A DNA stretch of 64,000 nt, taken from positions 106,001 through 170,000 of the forward strand of contig WBZZ01001363.1 of the NCBI GenBank assembly GCA_019918135.1. The letters run 5' to 3'. Of this stretch, positions 33,155-45,101 are shown piece after piece (position 1 is the first letter of the stretch; the number at the start of each line of letters is the position of its first letter). The notes beneath the pieces were generated by a model, which worked only from the letters and a program-made list of their open reading frames with translations, did no database searches and was not told the DNA's origin. This stretch comes from Paulinella micropora. Lineage: Eukaryota > Cercozoa > Imbricatea > Euglyphida > Paulinellidae. Made by a program: the position numbers and the translations under genes.

Positions 33155-34080
33155 CCCAGCCCTCTTCTACTCCTCCTCCTACTCCTTCATCTCCTCCTCC
33201 TCCTCCTTCATTCAGTCCTCTTCCTCCTTTCTTCTTCTTCTCTTCTTTGTTCTGCCTCCGAGAATTCACTCACTTCGGCGGTCTCTGTCAACATGATGTC
33301 GTAGTAGTAATTAAGAGGAGGACAGTGTCAGCTCCTATGTTTGGTTTTTGTTCGTTTGTGTTCTGTTCCTCCTTCAGTCGATTGACTAGTGAAGAGAGAA
33401 ACTAATAGAGAGGGTAGAGTGAGATTCCCCGTCCTCTATGAAACACTGTTTGTATGTTTGTTTTTGTTTGAGAAAAATAGTCTTTGAGACTTTCTCCGAT
33501 TTCTTGTTCTCCTTACTCAGATTACTCTCTCCTCCTTCTTTTCTATATTGTATCTAGTATGAGGCACTTGGACCTACACACAGATAGTAATAGAGAAGCT
33601 AGAAAAGCTCTCCTTGAGAAGTCGACAGTCGGTCGGATAGGTTCTCAGACCTACCTTTAGAAAACGATCAGAGAGTTGCAAAAATACTCTGACGTATGTG
33701 TGAGATAATGCAGATAAATGCACAAACTAGAAGGGTAGAGTGTTGTGCTCCTGTCCCTATGCTTGTTTGTGTTTTGTGTGTGTTCCTTCACTCTTCTGTC
33801 CACCTCCTTCTTCTCGGTCTCTGTGTGAGAACAGCAAGAACGACAGAGAGTTTGTATCTGATGTCTCCTTGTGAGCACACAGATATGGATTGGGCTAGAG
33901 GGTACGAGACACCTGCTTGAGACCAATCAAATTATTTGTTTTGTGAAAGAGTTATGAGGGAGCTGTGTTGGAGTATTTGTTTTCGTCTGACGTCCCCGTG
34001 TGAGACAGGTCAGTGAAAATTCACTCTGTTGCCTGTGTGGCAAAGCAGAAAGAAATCACCCTAGTGATGTGGACTCCAAA
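33155..34080 (-). other. Gypsy leader and primer-binding site
   Basis: Non-coding leader between LTR and gag, T- and G-rich with several loosely repeated GTTTGTTTTTG stretches. At 34069-34078 the plus strand reads GTGGACTCCA, which looks like a tRNA 3' end with CCA, separated by two bases from the LTR start TGTAATGCC at 34081: a standard primer-binding-site geometry for a minus-strand element. Confidence 0.6.
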
Positions 34081-34560
34081 TGTAATGCCCCCAACGATAG
34101 CTCGTAAAAAGTCGGTAATACAACCAAACACAGTCCTCAAAAGATGAGAATGATGTCTCGTTATATGAGCTCAAAGAAGCCAAAAAGGAAAACGGCAACA
34201 GACCAGGAATAAAATGGCATCAGGTCCAATCCGGACAAATAATACTGAAAAACAAGCTGGTGCACCTGTCACCAGGAAAAGGTACTTTTTACCGGCTATC
34301 CGGGGGGTGATGCCTACAATACTGTCTAGCATTATAATTTCCTCGATAGAATCAAGGAAACAATGAAAAATATATACATGACATATACATGATTTGTAGT
34401 ATTGTTACTACAAAATATTCGAGCATGAGGTCACAAGTTACGACTGGCCATAGCTAGGATAGAAAAAAACAATAGGAATCTTGAATTAAAATCGGGCCAG
34501 TCTTGGACCTTCACTACATGCTGAGTTGCTATAATGTTTGACAATAGTTATGTATTTCTA
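34081..34560 (-). repeat. Gypsy 5' LTR, right end not determined
   Basis: It starts TGTAATGCCCCC directly beside the primer-binding site. The partner LTR is absent, so the outer end cannot be fixed; the coordinate 34560 is approximate. The AT-rich tail near 34,340-34,560 may already be flank. Confidence 0.45.
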
Positions 34561-35160
34561 TTTAGATGTTTTGAGTCCTGAGTTATGAATAGAATATGCG
34601 AAAAAGAATCGATAGTTATTTCTTAGACTTGCCCTTAGCCTTGACGTTACAAAATCGTTCGTGTTTTTTTTCGAGAGATCTACATGGCATACAGCCATAA
34701 CAGGAACGACGACAACAACAATGAAGACAACAGAAACAATAACACCAACAACCGGGGCACTGCCACACCATGAGTCCAAGGCTTGAAGCAACGAACAGCT
34801 ATGATAATCAAGTAACAATAACAACAGCAACACGAAGTCTCAGCTAAAATTATTAACAAACATATTGACAGTGATAGCCACAACAGCAGCAGAGACTGAT
34901 ACTTTTAGCGTACGGAAACAAAACCAAACCCAGATCCACAAGGACAACAGTACAATATGCAAGAAACAAAAACGTCGTCAATCGAACAACAACAACAACA
35001 ACAATAAGGATGACGATGATGATAACGACGACGACGACAACAAGCAACAACAACAACGACAAGAACACTATTACAGCACCAACAACGGCAACAACAACAA
35101 AACAACAACAACAACAACAACAACCATGACGACGACGACTATGACGACGACGACGACATC

Positions 35161-35192
<32 letters not shown>

Positions 35193-36060
35193 CGACGACG
35201 ACAACAACAACGAAACAACGAAAACAACGAAAACAACAAAAACAACAAAAACAACAAAAACAAGAAAAATGACAGCGACAACAGCACCAAACAATGATAA
35301 TTTCAAACAACAACAACCAACAACAAACAACAACAAACAACAACAACAACAACAACAAAGACTAAGAACACTAACACGTTTGCTTGACATGAAGATGCAG
35401 CTTCAGAGCTCCTAGAAAAGATATTTTCGTTATGTTGCAGTCACAAAGCCACAGCTACCATCATGGCAGATTCAAAGGTTCAAAGGCGTGCCTTGAAGCC
35501 GCTAAGCATCGATCGCGCGCAGCTGCTATATCAAAACAACGCCCATCCCTTAGCAAATAAATCCACACCAACTGCCGCTCGCTGGTGAATGCTTACAAGC
35601 ACGCAGCACACCGAAACCACTTTCACAACTTTCAGGCTTACTGTACCTAAAAATACACGAAAAACCTGTGACGTGAAAAAACAAAACTGATGAACTTACT
35701 CTTACGGGTCCTACGAACGTCCCCAGCTACTTACTTTTGCAATCCAACACCTACAACACAAGCTCAATCAGATCACCTTCACCACCCCTCTGAAACCCAG
35801 GACCGACTTTTGAAAAAAGACCGACTTTTGCGTGTGGGTGGTCAGGATGTTTTTCCTAATTCACAGGGGGGCAAATGTTTCGCCTAATTCAGAAGGGTCG
35901 AAAATCATAGGGGGGGGGGGACTCATCCAACACAATGGTACCTAGAATAACAAAATTCTGTGTTTGTAATTGTACAAAGGACAACGTAGTCTTTTGAATG
36001 ACCTCACACAGGCTGCAGCCAACAGTGCCGCCGTGTTTCAACCTCGTACTCTAGGTACTA
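34561..36060. repeat. Low-complexity AAC/ACG-rich tract and gene-free spacer
   Basis: From 34,690 to 35,360 the plus strand is dominated by CAA, ACA and ACG triplets, giving long open frames of poly-Asn, poly-Thr or poly-Lys that are artefacts of composition. From 35,360 to 36,060 I see no gene; a G run lies at 35,910-35,919. Confidence 0.6.
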
Positions 36061-36503
36061 GAGAGGGTGGTGGACGGCGAGAGCGTACTAGGGAAGGAGT
36101 GCACATGTTTGCCTGAAGCAGAAGGAGAAGCTGACCCCGTTGACGACCTAGTGCGTTTCATGGTAGAACGGGGATGGATGGCTAAAGGTATCCTGTTAGT
36201 GGAGCAGGCCCTACTAGGCGGCAGTAGTAGGACGGAGTCTGGACAAAGATCCCATGTTCGATTCGACAGCTACGTTGCACTTTGTGCCGGCTGGAGCCGA
36301 ACAACGACTTTTCAACATCATTGAGGGATGAAAAGGGTAGACACAGTCAACGGGCAGACAACTGTTACTAAGAAGGGCTCGTTAGACATGACGACCGTGA
36401 ACGGAAAAGGGGAAAAGAATAGGTTACATCTCAGACTGGGTAGTGTGTGTGTTAGCCCCAACATAGATGAAACCTAAGTCTCGGTCCTCAACTGACCAAG
36501 GAA

Positions 36504-38440
36504 GTGTACAGCGTGGTGCTCAACAAGAAGGGAGAGGGCTACATCACCACGGCCCGGATACCGGACATTTCCCCAGAACTTAAGGCCGGTGTCCAGTACC
36601 TTGACGCCCAGGATAAGGTGTGGCGGTTCGTGACTTCAACTAACCGAGAGCTGGCTGCCGATAGGGCTGAGGCTAGAGCTTTCTTCGGGAAGGAGATGGC
36701 TAAGGTCACTGAGTTGACTAGCGAGCAACTACATCAAAATTTCAGGGGCCGGGAAGCCGAATGCAGCGTCTCATCAGCGAGGCTTATGGGATCAAGATAG
36801 TGGGTGGAAAGACCCATGAACAGGCCGTAAAGGAGTGTAAGAAGTGCCTAGCCACAAAAGGGGGAAAGGTAAACCATCCGACAAGCAACCAACTGACACA
36901 GGTAGAAAGGTTCGAGGCAGTGTCGTTTGACAAGTCCGGGTCCTTACGTAAGCCCCTTTATGGCGGGTTTTGGTACGGCATGGTGGGGATCGAGGCTAAC
37001 ACCGGGTATGCGTTTGGCCTCCTGCTGAAGGATAGCACAGCTGCACCGCAAGTGCGTTTCATGCGAGAGTGTATGAACGTCCTCAAGACCCAAAGTGGCA
37101 AGAAGGTGAAAGAAGTTAGGGTAGACGGTGAGCATACTTCCGCTGACTTCAAGGAGCTGGTGCGGGACACTGCAGTTAGGAAGAGGGTCAATACCCTAAA
37201 CGAGCACAATAAGAACTCCTATTCCGAAGTGTCCCAGCGGGACTTTTGGCGCAAAGCGCACCATAACATGGTCAAGGCGCAGCTACCCTACGAGCTCTTG
37301 GGATATGCGTGGCACCACGCTATCCTCTTGCACAATTTTTCGCCGAAGCAATCCGGTGGGGATGTCCGGATGTTTGATCTTATGCCCAGAGAGAGAAAGG
37401 TGAACTGGGTAGCCTACCTTCACCCATTTGGGTGCCTTTGCCATATGGTCATCGAGGGCAGGTTAGGGCATGACGAGAGCCGAACACATATGGCCGCCTG
37501 CTTAGGTCTGAGTTTGGAGTACTCGGCGCACTTGATCCTGTGCGAAGGGAGGGTGTTCCTGTGGCGCAACGTTAAGAACTTTGACGATAACCAACCCGCC
37601 TGGCCTTTGTTACAACCCCTCTGGGAGAAGAAGGGTCTGAGCTTAGAACCGTTCAAGGGCGACCACTTAGTGGAAGACGCCGACCTGGATCAGCTGTTTG
37701 TCCCGAAGCCCCGGGTGGGGGTGACCGAGCCCGGCGACGGTAAGAAAACTCCGGATCAGGGGGAGCTGGATAGCTCCGATTCCGACGGCGAAGTGGAGGA
37801 GGTGACCCCGGAACAGGAAGCCGCGGAAGCCTTGGAAGAGGCTCAAGACACAGTACCCGATGAACCGGAAAAGATAGGGGAGCTGAAGGGAAGGTGGGTT
37901 GAGACCCCAGCTACTCAGTGGGGCTGGGCGTGGGCCAAGAAGACCTATGGGGTAGGTTTCCGGGATAAGGTCAGACGGGGACAGGTGCAAGACGTTAGCG
38001 AACCCATATGGGTTAAGAAGCAAAAGAAGCATGGCCCGGCCAATTGGGTAAAGTTTGAGGATGACGACGCCCCAGACCGCATGTTGGACACGGAGATCGT
38101 CAAGTACCTTGCATCCGGTCCGGAGGCCGCCCATGGCGCCGCGTTTACTAGACCGGTGAGTGAGAAGCAAGCCGACGAGCTAGGGCACTGGGATGACGCC
38201 CGAGCAGAGGAGATGTCTACACTCTGGGAAAAGGGTTGCTTCCGTAGAGTCCGGGCCGACTTAGTCGACAAGAAAGACATCTGTGAGGGGCGTTTCGTAG
38301 ATGCTACCAAGGAGGCAGGGGGTAAGATCCTGAAGTTCAAAAGCAGGTGGACCGCTAAGGGGTTTTCCATGATCCAAGCTTTTAAAGATTGCACTTCGGG
38401 ACACGTGACTTCCCTACTCCGTGTGCTCTTACCGTTCTGA
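36504..38440 (+). pseudogene. Copia integrase and connector region, frameshifted
   Basis: An upstream piece (SPELKAGVQYLDAQDKVWRF) changes frame near 36,760 to a long stretch with the zinc-binding tail CKKCLATKG, an integrase core around VRVDGEHTS (second catalytic Asp) and YPYELLGYAWHHA-like target-joining region, then an acidic connector ending in WVKFEDDDAPDRMLDTEIVKYL and the RT lead-in GKILKFKSRWTAKGFSM. The connector pattern VKFEDD...L..EI.KY also occurs in the intact copia element (VKFEDEEERMLNSEILKYS), showing the two are distant relatives. It breaks frame at about 38,395. Confidence 0.75.
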
Positions 38441-38976
38441 TGCTTTTCGCCCTGACGGTGTTCTTTGGCTTAGTACTGTCGAAGTGGGACGTTGGGACCG
38501 CTTACACTGAAGCTTCCGCCGCTGAGCAGGGTTATCGCCCCACTTATATCGTACCGCCTTTTGGTTTAGAGGAACCGGGTTATGTGTGGGAAATGCTCAA
38601 AGCACTCTACGGTAGACCGGACGCGGGCCGAAAGTGGTGGCGGTACAAGCTAGTTCCTTTCTTAGAAGGCTTGGGGTTTAAGGCCCATGTTGCTTTTCCT
38701 TGTTTCTTTTGGCGATGGCTACCCGGAAAGGACAAACCGGACTTTGTGTTCGTGCATGTTGACAACATGATGGGAGCGTTTAGTAGCAAGGATGTGGAAG
38801 CAGAGTTCTTAGCCGCTGGTAAGAAGGCCTTTAGGGTCTTTAAGCAAGAGGCTCCGACCGGGGTGGTAGGCCTGAATATCGAGGATAAGGAATATTGTCG
38901 GTTAGGTCGTACTATCAAGATCTCACAAGAAGATTTCATCCGAGAGGCCGTTGAGAGCTGCAATGCACCGGTCTAG
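38389..38976 (+). pseudogene. Copia reverse transcriptase fragment with HVDN instead of HVDD
   Basis: It contains LSKWDVGTAYTEA (first catalytic Asp), KALYGRPDAGRKWW, and FVHVDNMMG where an active copia RT has the (Y/H)VDD pair; the second Asp is Asn. It then reads into the thumb (VVGLNIEDKEYCRL) and stops at 38976. Together with frame breaks on both sides this points to a dead enzyme. Confidence 0.8.
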
Positions 38977-38996
38977 CTACTGCCGATTCGCCGTGG

Positions 38997-39877
38997 TTGA
39001 TGCCTGGGGGTGCGAGCCGGGAAGCAATCTGTGTTAGAGCAGTTCTCGCCTCAGCATATCGTAGGGGTCCTCCTGTGGACCCGCATTACTCGGCACGAGG
39101 TCTTGGGCCCCATAGGGGAAGTAGCAACCCATGCCTCGAAGCCGGAGCTATTCAATTTACAGCAGGCCGAGTAAATTGTGCGGTATCTCAGTGGTACCCG
39201 CTGCAAGGGTATTCGCTTTACCAAAGCGAACGGTACCCGCCTATTATCATGGCCGATTCTAGCTGGAAGGGGACACCAGAGGATTGCCGAGCGCGACTGG
39301 CGGGTTTCTATTTCTTTCTTGGCGGTTCTGTACTGCCTTTCAAGTGTCTCAAAAGAAACGTGTCGGTGGCGCTTCCTGCAGACGCGGCTCGGCGTCACGG
39401 TGGGCAAATGGAGGAGAAAGCGCGGGCCGCTAGTGACGAGCTGGTGGCAGCGGTCGCGGGGAGCGGGGATCTTGAAGTGGCGGAGGCTGGTGCGTGTCTG
39501 TTGCCAGTTGCCCGGAAGCCTCCTCGTGCGAGGCTGAAGTATACGCCATGGTGGAGGCGTATCATGGCCAGGATAAAATTACAAACTTTGTGCAGGGCAT
39601 CGCTGGGGGACGGGTCGCCGACGCGCTGGGGCCGGACGGGTGGGGGCAGCCCCCCATCCTGTACGGCGACAACCAAGGCGCTCTCGACCTCGCAGACACA
39701 AATGTCTTTTCTAGGAAGCTCGGGCACGTGGACCTGCGCTGCGCCATCGTGAACCAGAAGGTCGACGCGGGGTTGGTTGTCAACGAGAAGGTGGCGTCCG
39801 CTGATAATATCGCGGACGAATACAAAGCCGGCGCGCGGAGAGCCCTACCTGCGGCTGGTGGGGCACGTGGCGTGTGA
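38997..39877 (+). pseudogene. Copia RNase H remnant, two frames
   Basis: Fragments include MADSSWKGTPEDCRA (first Asp region), CEAEVYAMVEA (catalytic Glu), LYGDNQGALDLA (Asp) and SADNIADEYKA, as in the C-terminal RNase H of copia Pol. The frame changes near 39,540. Confidence 0.7.
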
Positions 39878-40257
39878 CTAGCTGCGGCTGCGTAGGGGTT
39901 CGCACGAGGTGGGACTGTCTACAGCGATGGGACTTTCTACTCGTGGACTTTTGGTAGGACTTTGAGTAGGTTCCCGATAGCAAGGGGATAGATTTTAGAA
40001 ATTAGGTGGCTAGATTGCCGAACTCCACAAGCTGTGGAGACGTAGGCTAGCGCCTCTGCTTTCGTTTTAGTCATATCATGTGCACTGTTGTGCATATCGC
40101 GCTTTAGTTTGAATAGTGTAGCTATGTAGCAGAACTCCACTGGAGACGTAGGGTAGCTCACTTTGCGCTTTGCTTATGATGTTACCTGATCTAGTTGTTA
40201 GTAGCGGATAGTGTTTAGACACTGACTCGTAAGTGAGTCTAATTCACAAAGGGGAGC

Positions 40258-42588
40258 ATTGGACAATTAATTAGACCCTTCCTCCTCAGTTATGTCCTTA
40301 TGACTCAGTTATACGATAGCAGTAGTCATTACTGTTAGTAGTATTATTAGTTTTTAATACAGTCAATCAAAGTATCTTTTCTGGTACTGGTGGCACCAGC
40401 TTTTTACCATTATCACTTTTACTTATATCAGGGCGTTTCGTGTGTCAATTTCTAGAGGTACATCTTTTGTGTGACGTCGTCAGTTTGACTTGCGGGAATT
40501 GTTTATTATTAAATTTCTTCTTCGTGGAAGTCGCAAGCCGGTAGGAGGGGGACGATCCGAGTGCAGGTCGTGGTTAAGAAGAAATTGCGATTGTTTTCTT
40601 CATTGCATCAACGTAGCAGGACTGATCCCGGCTCAGATCCGAGCCACCCTATCATAGTTCCGGTCTGTTCTGTTATCCTTGGCTTGGAGAGTACGGAGTC
40701 CCTTCTACGTTAGGTACAAGTTCCTCATTCTATTAATATTAATACAAGTCGTTAGATAGTTGTTATATTATGACTTGAAATATTGAACCACTGTAACATT
40801 ACATGTGAAAGTTCAACTTAGAAGTTTTGTTTCGTCGTATATATTAATACTATATGTATATAAATTGTCACTCTTAAAATATTATAACAAAGTATAATAT
40901 TTTAACAGCAATGATCATGATACTAGTAAATAAAAAATGACTGTTATTGCTATTATAGTGAAGTCGAAACGTCGTGCAGAGGAGAATCTAACGTGCCGGT
41001 CAAAAACAGTGAAAAGTCACTCAACGGTAGTGATCTTTGCCTGTCGTTAAAGTGCTCAGTCTGATAACTTGAATAGTGGACATAACTGAGTAGAAAGGGT
41101 CTAATTAATGTCTAATGTGATGCTATCATGTGATCCGAAGCATGGTTTCTAGATCTGAGGTACATACTGTAGTATATATGCCACTGTATGGACGCTGGGC
41201 GCAGCACGGGTAGGAGTCCGCCCACTCGCACGATTACCACAAGATCGCACAGCCACTCTCTCTCTCTCTCTCTCTCTCTCTAATAACAAACGAGGCTAAC
41301 CGGTGTAAATACCATGCTATCGGTTGCATGAATTCTATTAATATCACTTTGCTGATTCCTAAGCATTCTACTGATACTCAGTATTAATAACTTTAATCTC
41401 AATATTAATACTAACCAGAATTGCTATCGAACGATTTTAGGTTAAAAATTTGTGTTGAAATTTTAACGCAAACACTGTTTTTGCAATTTTTATGTTCGCA
41501 TAGCAATTTAAAAATATTAATATATATAAATTTACTGTCAAGGTGATTTGAATGGGATGGTTTGGAAATGTACACTTTCGACTTTCAACTCTCTCTCTCT
41601 CTCCCCCTCTCTCTCTAAGCTTATATATATAAATATATATATATATCCTCTCTCTCTCCACTAAACAGCAGTGATCTTTTGTGTTTATGTGTGAAGGGTG
41701 TGTGTCTGTGTGTGTGTGGGGGGGGGGGCATGTGAAAAAACCAATGCTTCCTCAGATGTGCAATTTGACGCTATTTCGCAGCTTTTATTTTTAGATTTCA
41801 AAACATGCCTTCAGAATTATCGCACCCTTACCGTTGACAGAAAATGAAATCATAAATACCACCTGGACACTCTGCCGAGCTATTTCGTTTTGGTCTAAAG
41901 AAAGCGTTTGCTAAACTATTGACTACAGTGTAACACATGCTCGGAACTGGGACCTCCTTCCACACTGCAGGCACTCCACAGTTCCTTGCATGGATGCCAA
42001 CTTACTATTCAAATTCATGAAAGAACCTTATGAGACATCACTATGGCATTGGTACGTCTCTGATGATTCATCGACCAATTTCTAAGAGTTGGTCTTACCA
42101 CTTTGTATTCTAGGCCCGTGTACTCAAATATTCTGTCCTTTGCTGTTTGCGGGCTTCCATTCTATACATCGATGCGATGAGGATCGGGTCCCTGCCGCTA
42201 CAGGTGCCGGATCAGGTGTCTGACACTACAGCCTCTCCTCGTCATCATCCTATTCAACAAGCAAACAACGGACAAGACATATGATAACCACTTTACTGCA
42301 GCCTTGTGTAAGCCCCCCCCCCCCCACACACACACCCCACACACACACACACACAAACACACAAATTTATGAGTAAGTGAATAGGTGAGTAGGTGGAGGT
42401 GAGCTGTTTCACAAACACAACACAAGCACGACCACTGCGCCCGGCCCGGGTCCTGCTTCGGGCGTGGGTGCGGGAGCCGCTGAATCCCCTTCCACCAAAG
42501 AGTCGTTCTGTCGCCTTGTGATGGGTTCGCTCGGCCGCATGGTGTTATCTTCGTCGGTGGCCTCCACGGCTCCCGGTGCACCTGCCAG
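40258..42588. other. AT-rich gene-poor region, possible 3' LTR at its left end
   Basis: The first few hundred bases may be the LTR of the decayed copia element. Further on are a (CT)n tract at 41,256-41,281, a TATA repeat at 41,621-41,645, a GT tract with a G run near 41,700-41,728 and a C run with CACACA near 42,310-42,360. Around 41,860-42,100 one frame shows SLWHWYVSDDSST, faintly like an RT active site, but surrounding stops prevent a call. I see no other gene. Confidence 0.5.
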
Positions 42589-42744
42589 ATTGACTTCTCC
42601 CGGTTGTTGCTGAGCCTTAACTTCATCCTGTTGGACGCCGTCATTTTGTACTTGTGCATCAGTACGTGGGGCATGTCGTTCCTCCCCAAATTCTTCCCTG
42701 TCTACAAGGAAGATCATGAGTACGATGATCTCTTCGGATCTGAG
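42589..42744 (+). CDS. Class C GPCR exon, TM6-TM7 (GABA-B receptor-like)
   Basis: After an acceptor CACCTGCCAG the exon reads IDFSRLLLSLNFILLDAVIL, then a second hydrophobic part ending in MSFLPKFFPVYKEDHEYDD, resembling the GABA-B family end of TM7 (FVPK motif). It ends at TCTGAG/GTCTAT and joins in phase to the coiled-coil exon at 42991. TM1-TM2 and the ligand-binding lobes are not in the window. Known function of the family: G-protein signalling by amino-acid-type ligands at the plasma membrane. Confidence 0.5.
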
Positions 42745-42990
42745 GTCTATCCTCTTCTGACGCGCAGCTGTTTTGTCCCACACGCAAACATGTTCCTGTT
42801 TTCCTCGCTGTTGTCATCATTTCGGTGGAGGTTTTGTTTCTTTTGCTTGCCTCATCATGGCAATCTAATTGTGTTCAGCTATTCCTCGTTTACCCTAGCC
42901 CCTAGCCCCCCCACCCTCCTCTCTCTCTCTATCTCTCTCTCTCTCCTTTTTGCCAAGCGGTTTCATATTTTACCTGAAATGCCTGCGCAG

Positions 42991-43326
42991 GTGGGCTCGG
43001 ACATCAGCGATGCCGAGGAAGCGCTTCAGGAAGAGAAGGCAGAAGAGAAAGAGGACATCGAGAACGTGAAGACAATACCTGGTTTCGATGACCCGAAGAT
43101 CAAGAAGCTCATCATCAAACGTCACCAGAAGGCCAACGAGTTGCAAAAGATGCTCAAAATCGTGGAAAGAACCAAGCAGCGCATGAAGGTGGATGTCCAG
43201 ACCCTCAACGCACTCAGCTCCGATGTACTCGCCCTCAATAGTGAGATTGAGTATCTCAAGAAGCTCATCGCCAAAGGCGGAGGCAGCGCCGCCAACGAGA
43301 ACGCCTACAAGGACTCTGGGCTGCAG
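42991..43326 (+). CDS. Coiled-coil exon following the GPCR transmembrane exon
   Basis: It follows a pyrimidine tract and acceptor CCTGCGCAG. The sequence (DPKIKKLIIKRHQKANELQK through VLALNSEIEYLKKLIAK) is a classic heptad coiled coil, as in the cytoplasmic tail with which GABA-B receptors dimerise. A donor-like CAG/GTCCAT lies at 43326. Immediately beyond it the DNA is the inverted TM3-TM5 exon. Confidence 0.5.
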
Positions 43327-43329
43327 GTC

Positions 43330-43779
43330 CATGGTATAGACAATAGGAAGCAGGAGCCCAATAGTCAAGAGCCAGTTGTAAACGATGAGCTCCAGCCAGC
43401 GAGACTCATTGAAGCGCGAGTCCACGTCCCGCACTTGGTATGTAAGCCACGCCATGAACAAGAGCATCAACAACTTCCACCCCCACAAAGGAATGTGGAC
43501 GTAAGGCTCCAAGTCGGAGATACACTCGCCAGTTTTGGGGATGACGCTGAAGGGCGCTGAAAAGTGCCATATGATCAGAATCACCACGTCAAGAAAGAAA
43601 AACGGAATCGTGATGCGCAATAACAGCAAGGAAAGGTTCATGGTCACAGGCTTTAGCGCAGCATCCGCGGATTGATTGAAGATCTTGTGGACGCTCCATT
43701 GCTTGGCAACGATGGATGTCAACACGACCGCGACACCAAGGTTGATAAAGACATGCTTTAGGATGCAGTACACAGGTTC
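43330..43779 (-). CDS. Class C GPCR exon, TM3-TM5, on the opposite strand
   Basis: From an acceptor GCTACCAG the minus strand reads ILKHVFINLGVAVVLTSIVA, KQWSVHKIFN (compare the KTWRVHKIF of GABA-B TM3 end), a TM4 segment LLLLRITIPFFFLDVVILI, then WGWKLLMLLFMAWLTYQVRD and FNESRWLELIVYNWLL for TM5 (compare NDSKYIGMSVYN). It ends near LLPIVYTMD, exactly where TM6 should follow; that exon exists 600 bp away but on the other strand. Confidence 0.6.
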
Positions 43780-44205
43780 CTGGTAGCAACCCTCTTCAAC
43801 TCCATCTAATTCTCCGTCTCATTCTCCTATTATTTCACCTCTCTCTTCTCCCATTCTTGTACCCTCTCCTCGCCCTGCGCCTTGGGTTCTTAATAATCCC
43901 ATACATGACGACCCCAATGCATTGGCTCCCACTCAACCTCTGCCTCCTTCTCCCTCTAACCATGGTACCCTATCTATCTCTCTCTCTCTTCATCTCTATC
44001 TCAGGCAACGACTCAAGAAGATGCCGAATTGCAGGATCCCGAAGCCGATTCACACTCTACCCATCTCTCTCTCTCCTCTGCAATCCCAACCACCTGCCTC
44101 ACCTGCTATAAATGAAAATAAACACGCACCTCAAGCATCACATGCTGCTTCGCATTCATTATTCCTACATCTGCCTCATCTGACTCTCCACATGAATCAC
44201 AACAC
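43780..44205. other. CT-rich spacer
   Basis: No gene supported. Pyrimidine-rich with short CTCTCT runs; open frames are compositional. Confidence 0.4.
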
Positions 44206-45101
44206 ATGCTTGACACTGACCATCGATCTGGCCCTGACCTACATACAGGATCTACTATCCTTGACATGTTTCCTTGCATTGCTACACACCCCACGTGGGA
44301 ATCATTACCTGTCGAATTGCAACGTATCTATCAGACTTCTGCACACATCAATATTATCAAACCGCTTGCTAGTGCTCTGAGCAGGTTGGACGCAGGCGTT
44401 GCTGATGACGCAACCCTACACAACGCTATCCTCGCCTTCCTGGCCTTCCCATCACTAGCACTTCAATTGTCCAGACGCCGACCGAGGAAGAAGCTTGAAG
44501 CTCAGCTACAACGCCTCAGCATGCCATCATCTATCAACTCTGCCAGCATGCCGGCCCCTCCTGCTGATGATGACCGGCGGCCAAACCTTGATACAAAGGA
44601 ACGGTGATCAGGAACATCAAACGCATCACCAAGGGTAACAAGACGCATAAATCAGATAAGATTACCAACCTGGATGCGCCTGCTGATATAACTGATCCCA
44701 AAGTACAAGAAAAGCTTGCTCATAAGCTGCTGAAGCGAGCTCCTAGCTCAAACAGCAGCGCTTTACCAAGCCCACCTAGTGTGGTATTGGTAAAAATTGA
44801 AGAAGCTAATGTACGGGCAGCCATATCCCAGCTCCAGCGCGATAGTCTTCGGGATATTTATGGATGGACGCCCAAGCTCCTCCTATATCTCCTCGACGAT
44901 CCTAACAGCAAGGATTGCCTCATCAGCCTACTATCTCACCTTGCACACAACAACATTCCTGCAATGACGAGACCCCACCTACGTGTCAGTGACGGCATGG
45001 GAAAGTGGTACAACGAAAAGAAAGAAAAACTGCGGCCACTCTCGTGGGGATGTGGCCTCCTTACCACCGTTGATCGCGCCATTACTATCAAGCATGATTG
45101 A
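44206..45101 (+). pseudogene. Non-LTR retrotransposon reverse transcriptase, N-terminal part
   Basis: Two overlapping frames give a region upstream of RT (LPVELQRIY ... AILAFLAFPSLALQLSRRRP) followed by VRAAISQLQRDSLRDIYGWT and KEKLRPLSWG, patterns typical of the start of LINE-type RT domains (V..AI..L...S..G.DGW; LRPI.IG). There is a frame change at 44,605 and another near 45,050. The ORF is cut where GC-rich block B begins, around 45,090-45,105, so palm and thumb are missing. Confidence 0.55.

Larger units (their letters stand above)
28194..34081 (-). mobile_element. Ty3/gypsy LTR retrotransposon, 3' part lost
   Basis: On the minus strand, in order: LTR (from 34081 rightward), primer-binding site, leader, gag with a CCCH zinc finger, an RGG-rich stretch, protease, and the start of reverse transcriptase. 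The element ends abruptly at 28194 inside the RT fingers/palm, before the catalytic YxDD, where the tandem array begins. RNase H, integrase and the 3' LTR are missing. The copy carries two TGA codons in gag and a frameshift before RT. Confidence 0.85.
36067..40257 (+). mobile_element. Decayed Ty1/copia retrotransposon of a second family
   Basis: Plus-strand remnants of integrase, a connector, reverse transcriptase and RNase H appear in copia order but in at least four different frames. The sequence has higher GC than the intact copia element and is not close to it in residue detail. A purine tract CACAAAGGGGAGC at 40245-40257 parallels the AAGGGGGAGC tract before the 3' LTR of the intact element, so the 3' LTR should start near 40258. 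I did not find a matching 5' LTR. Confidence 0.75.

Noticed and set aside
34865-35390. Poly-Asn/Thr or poly-Cys/Val proteins
   Set aside because: Both strands give open frames because of CAA/ACG repeats; no non-repetitive sequence supports a gene.
41840-42230. A reverse transcriptase fragment around WYVSDDSST
   Set aside because: Only one short motif-like stretch with an insertion in the active site and stops on both sides; too weak.
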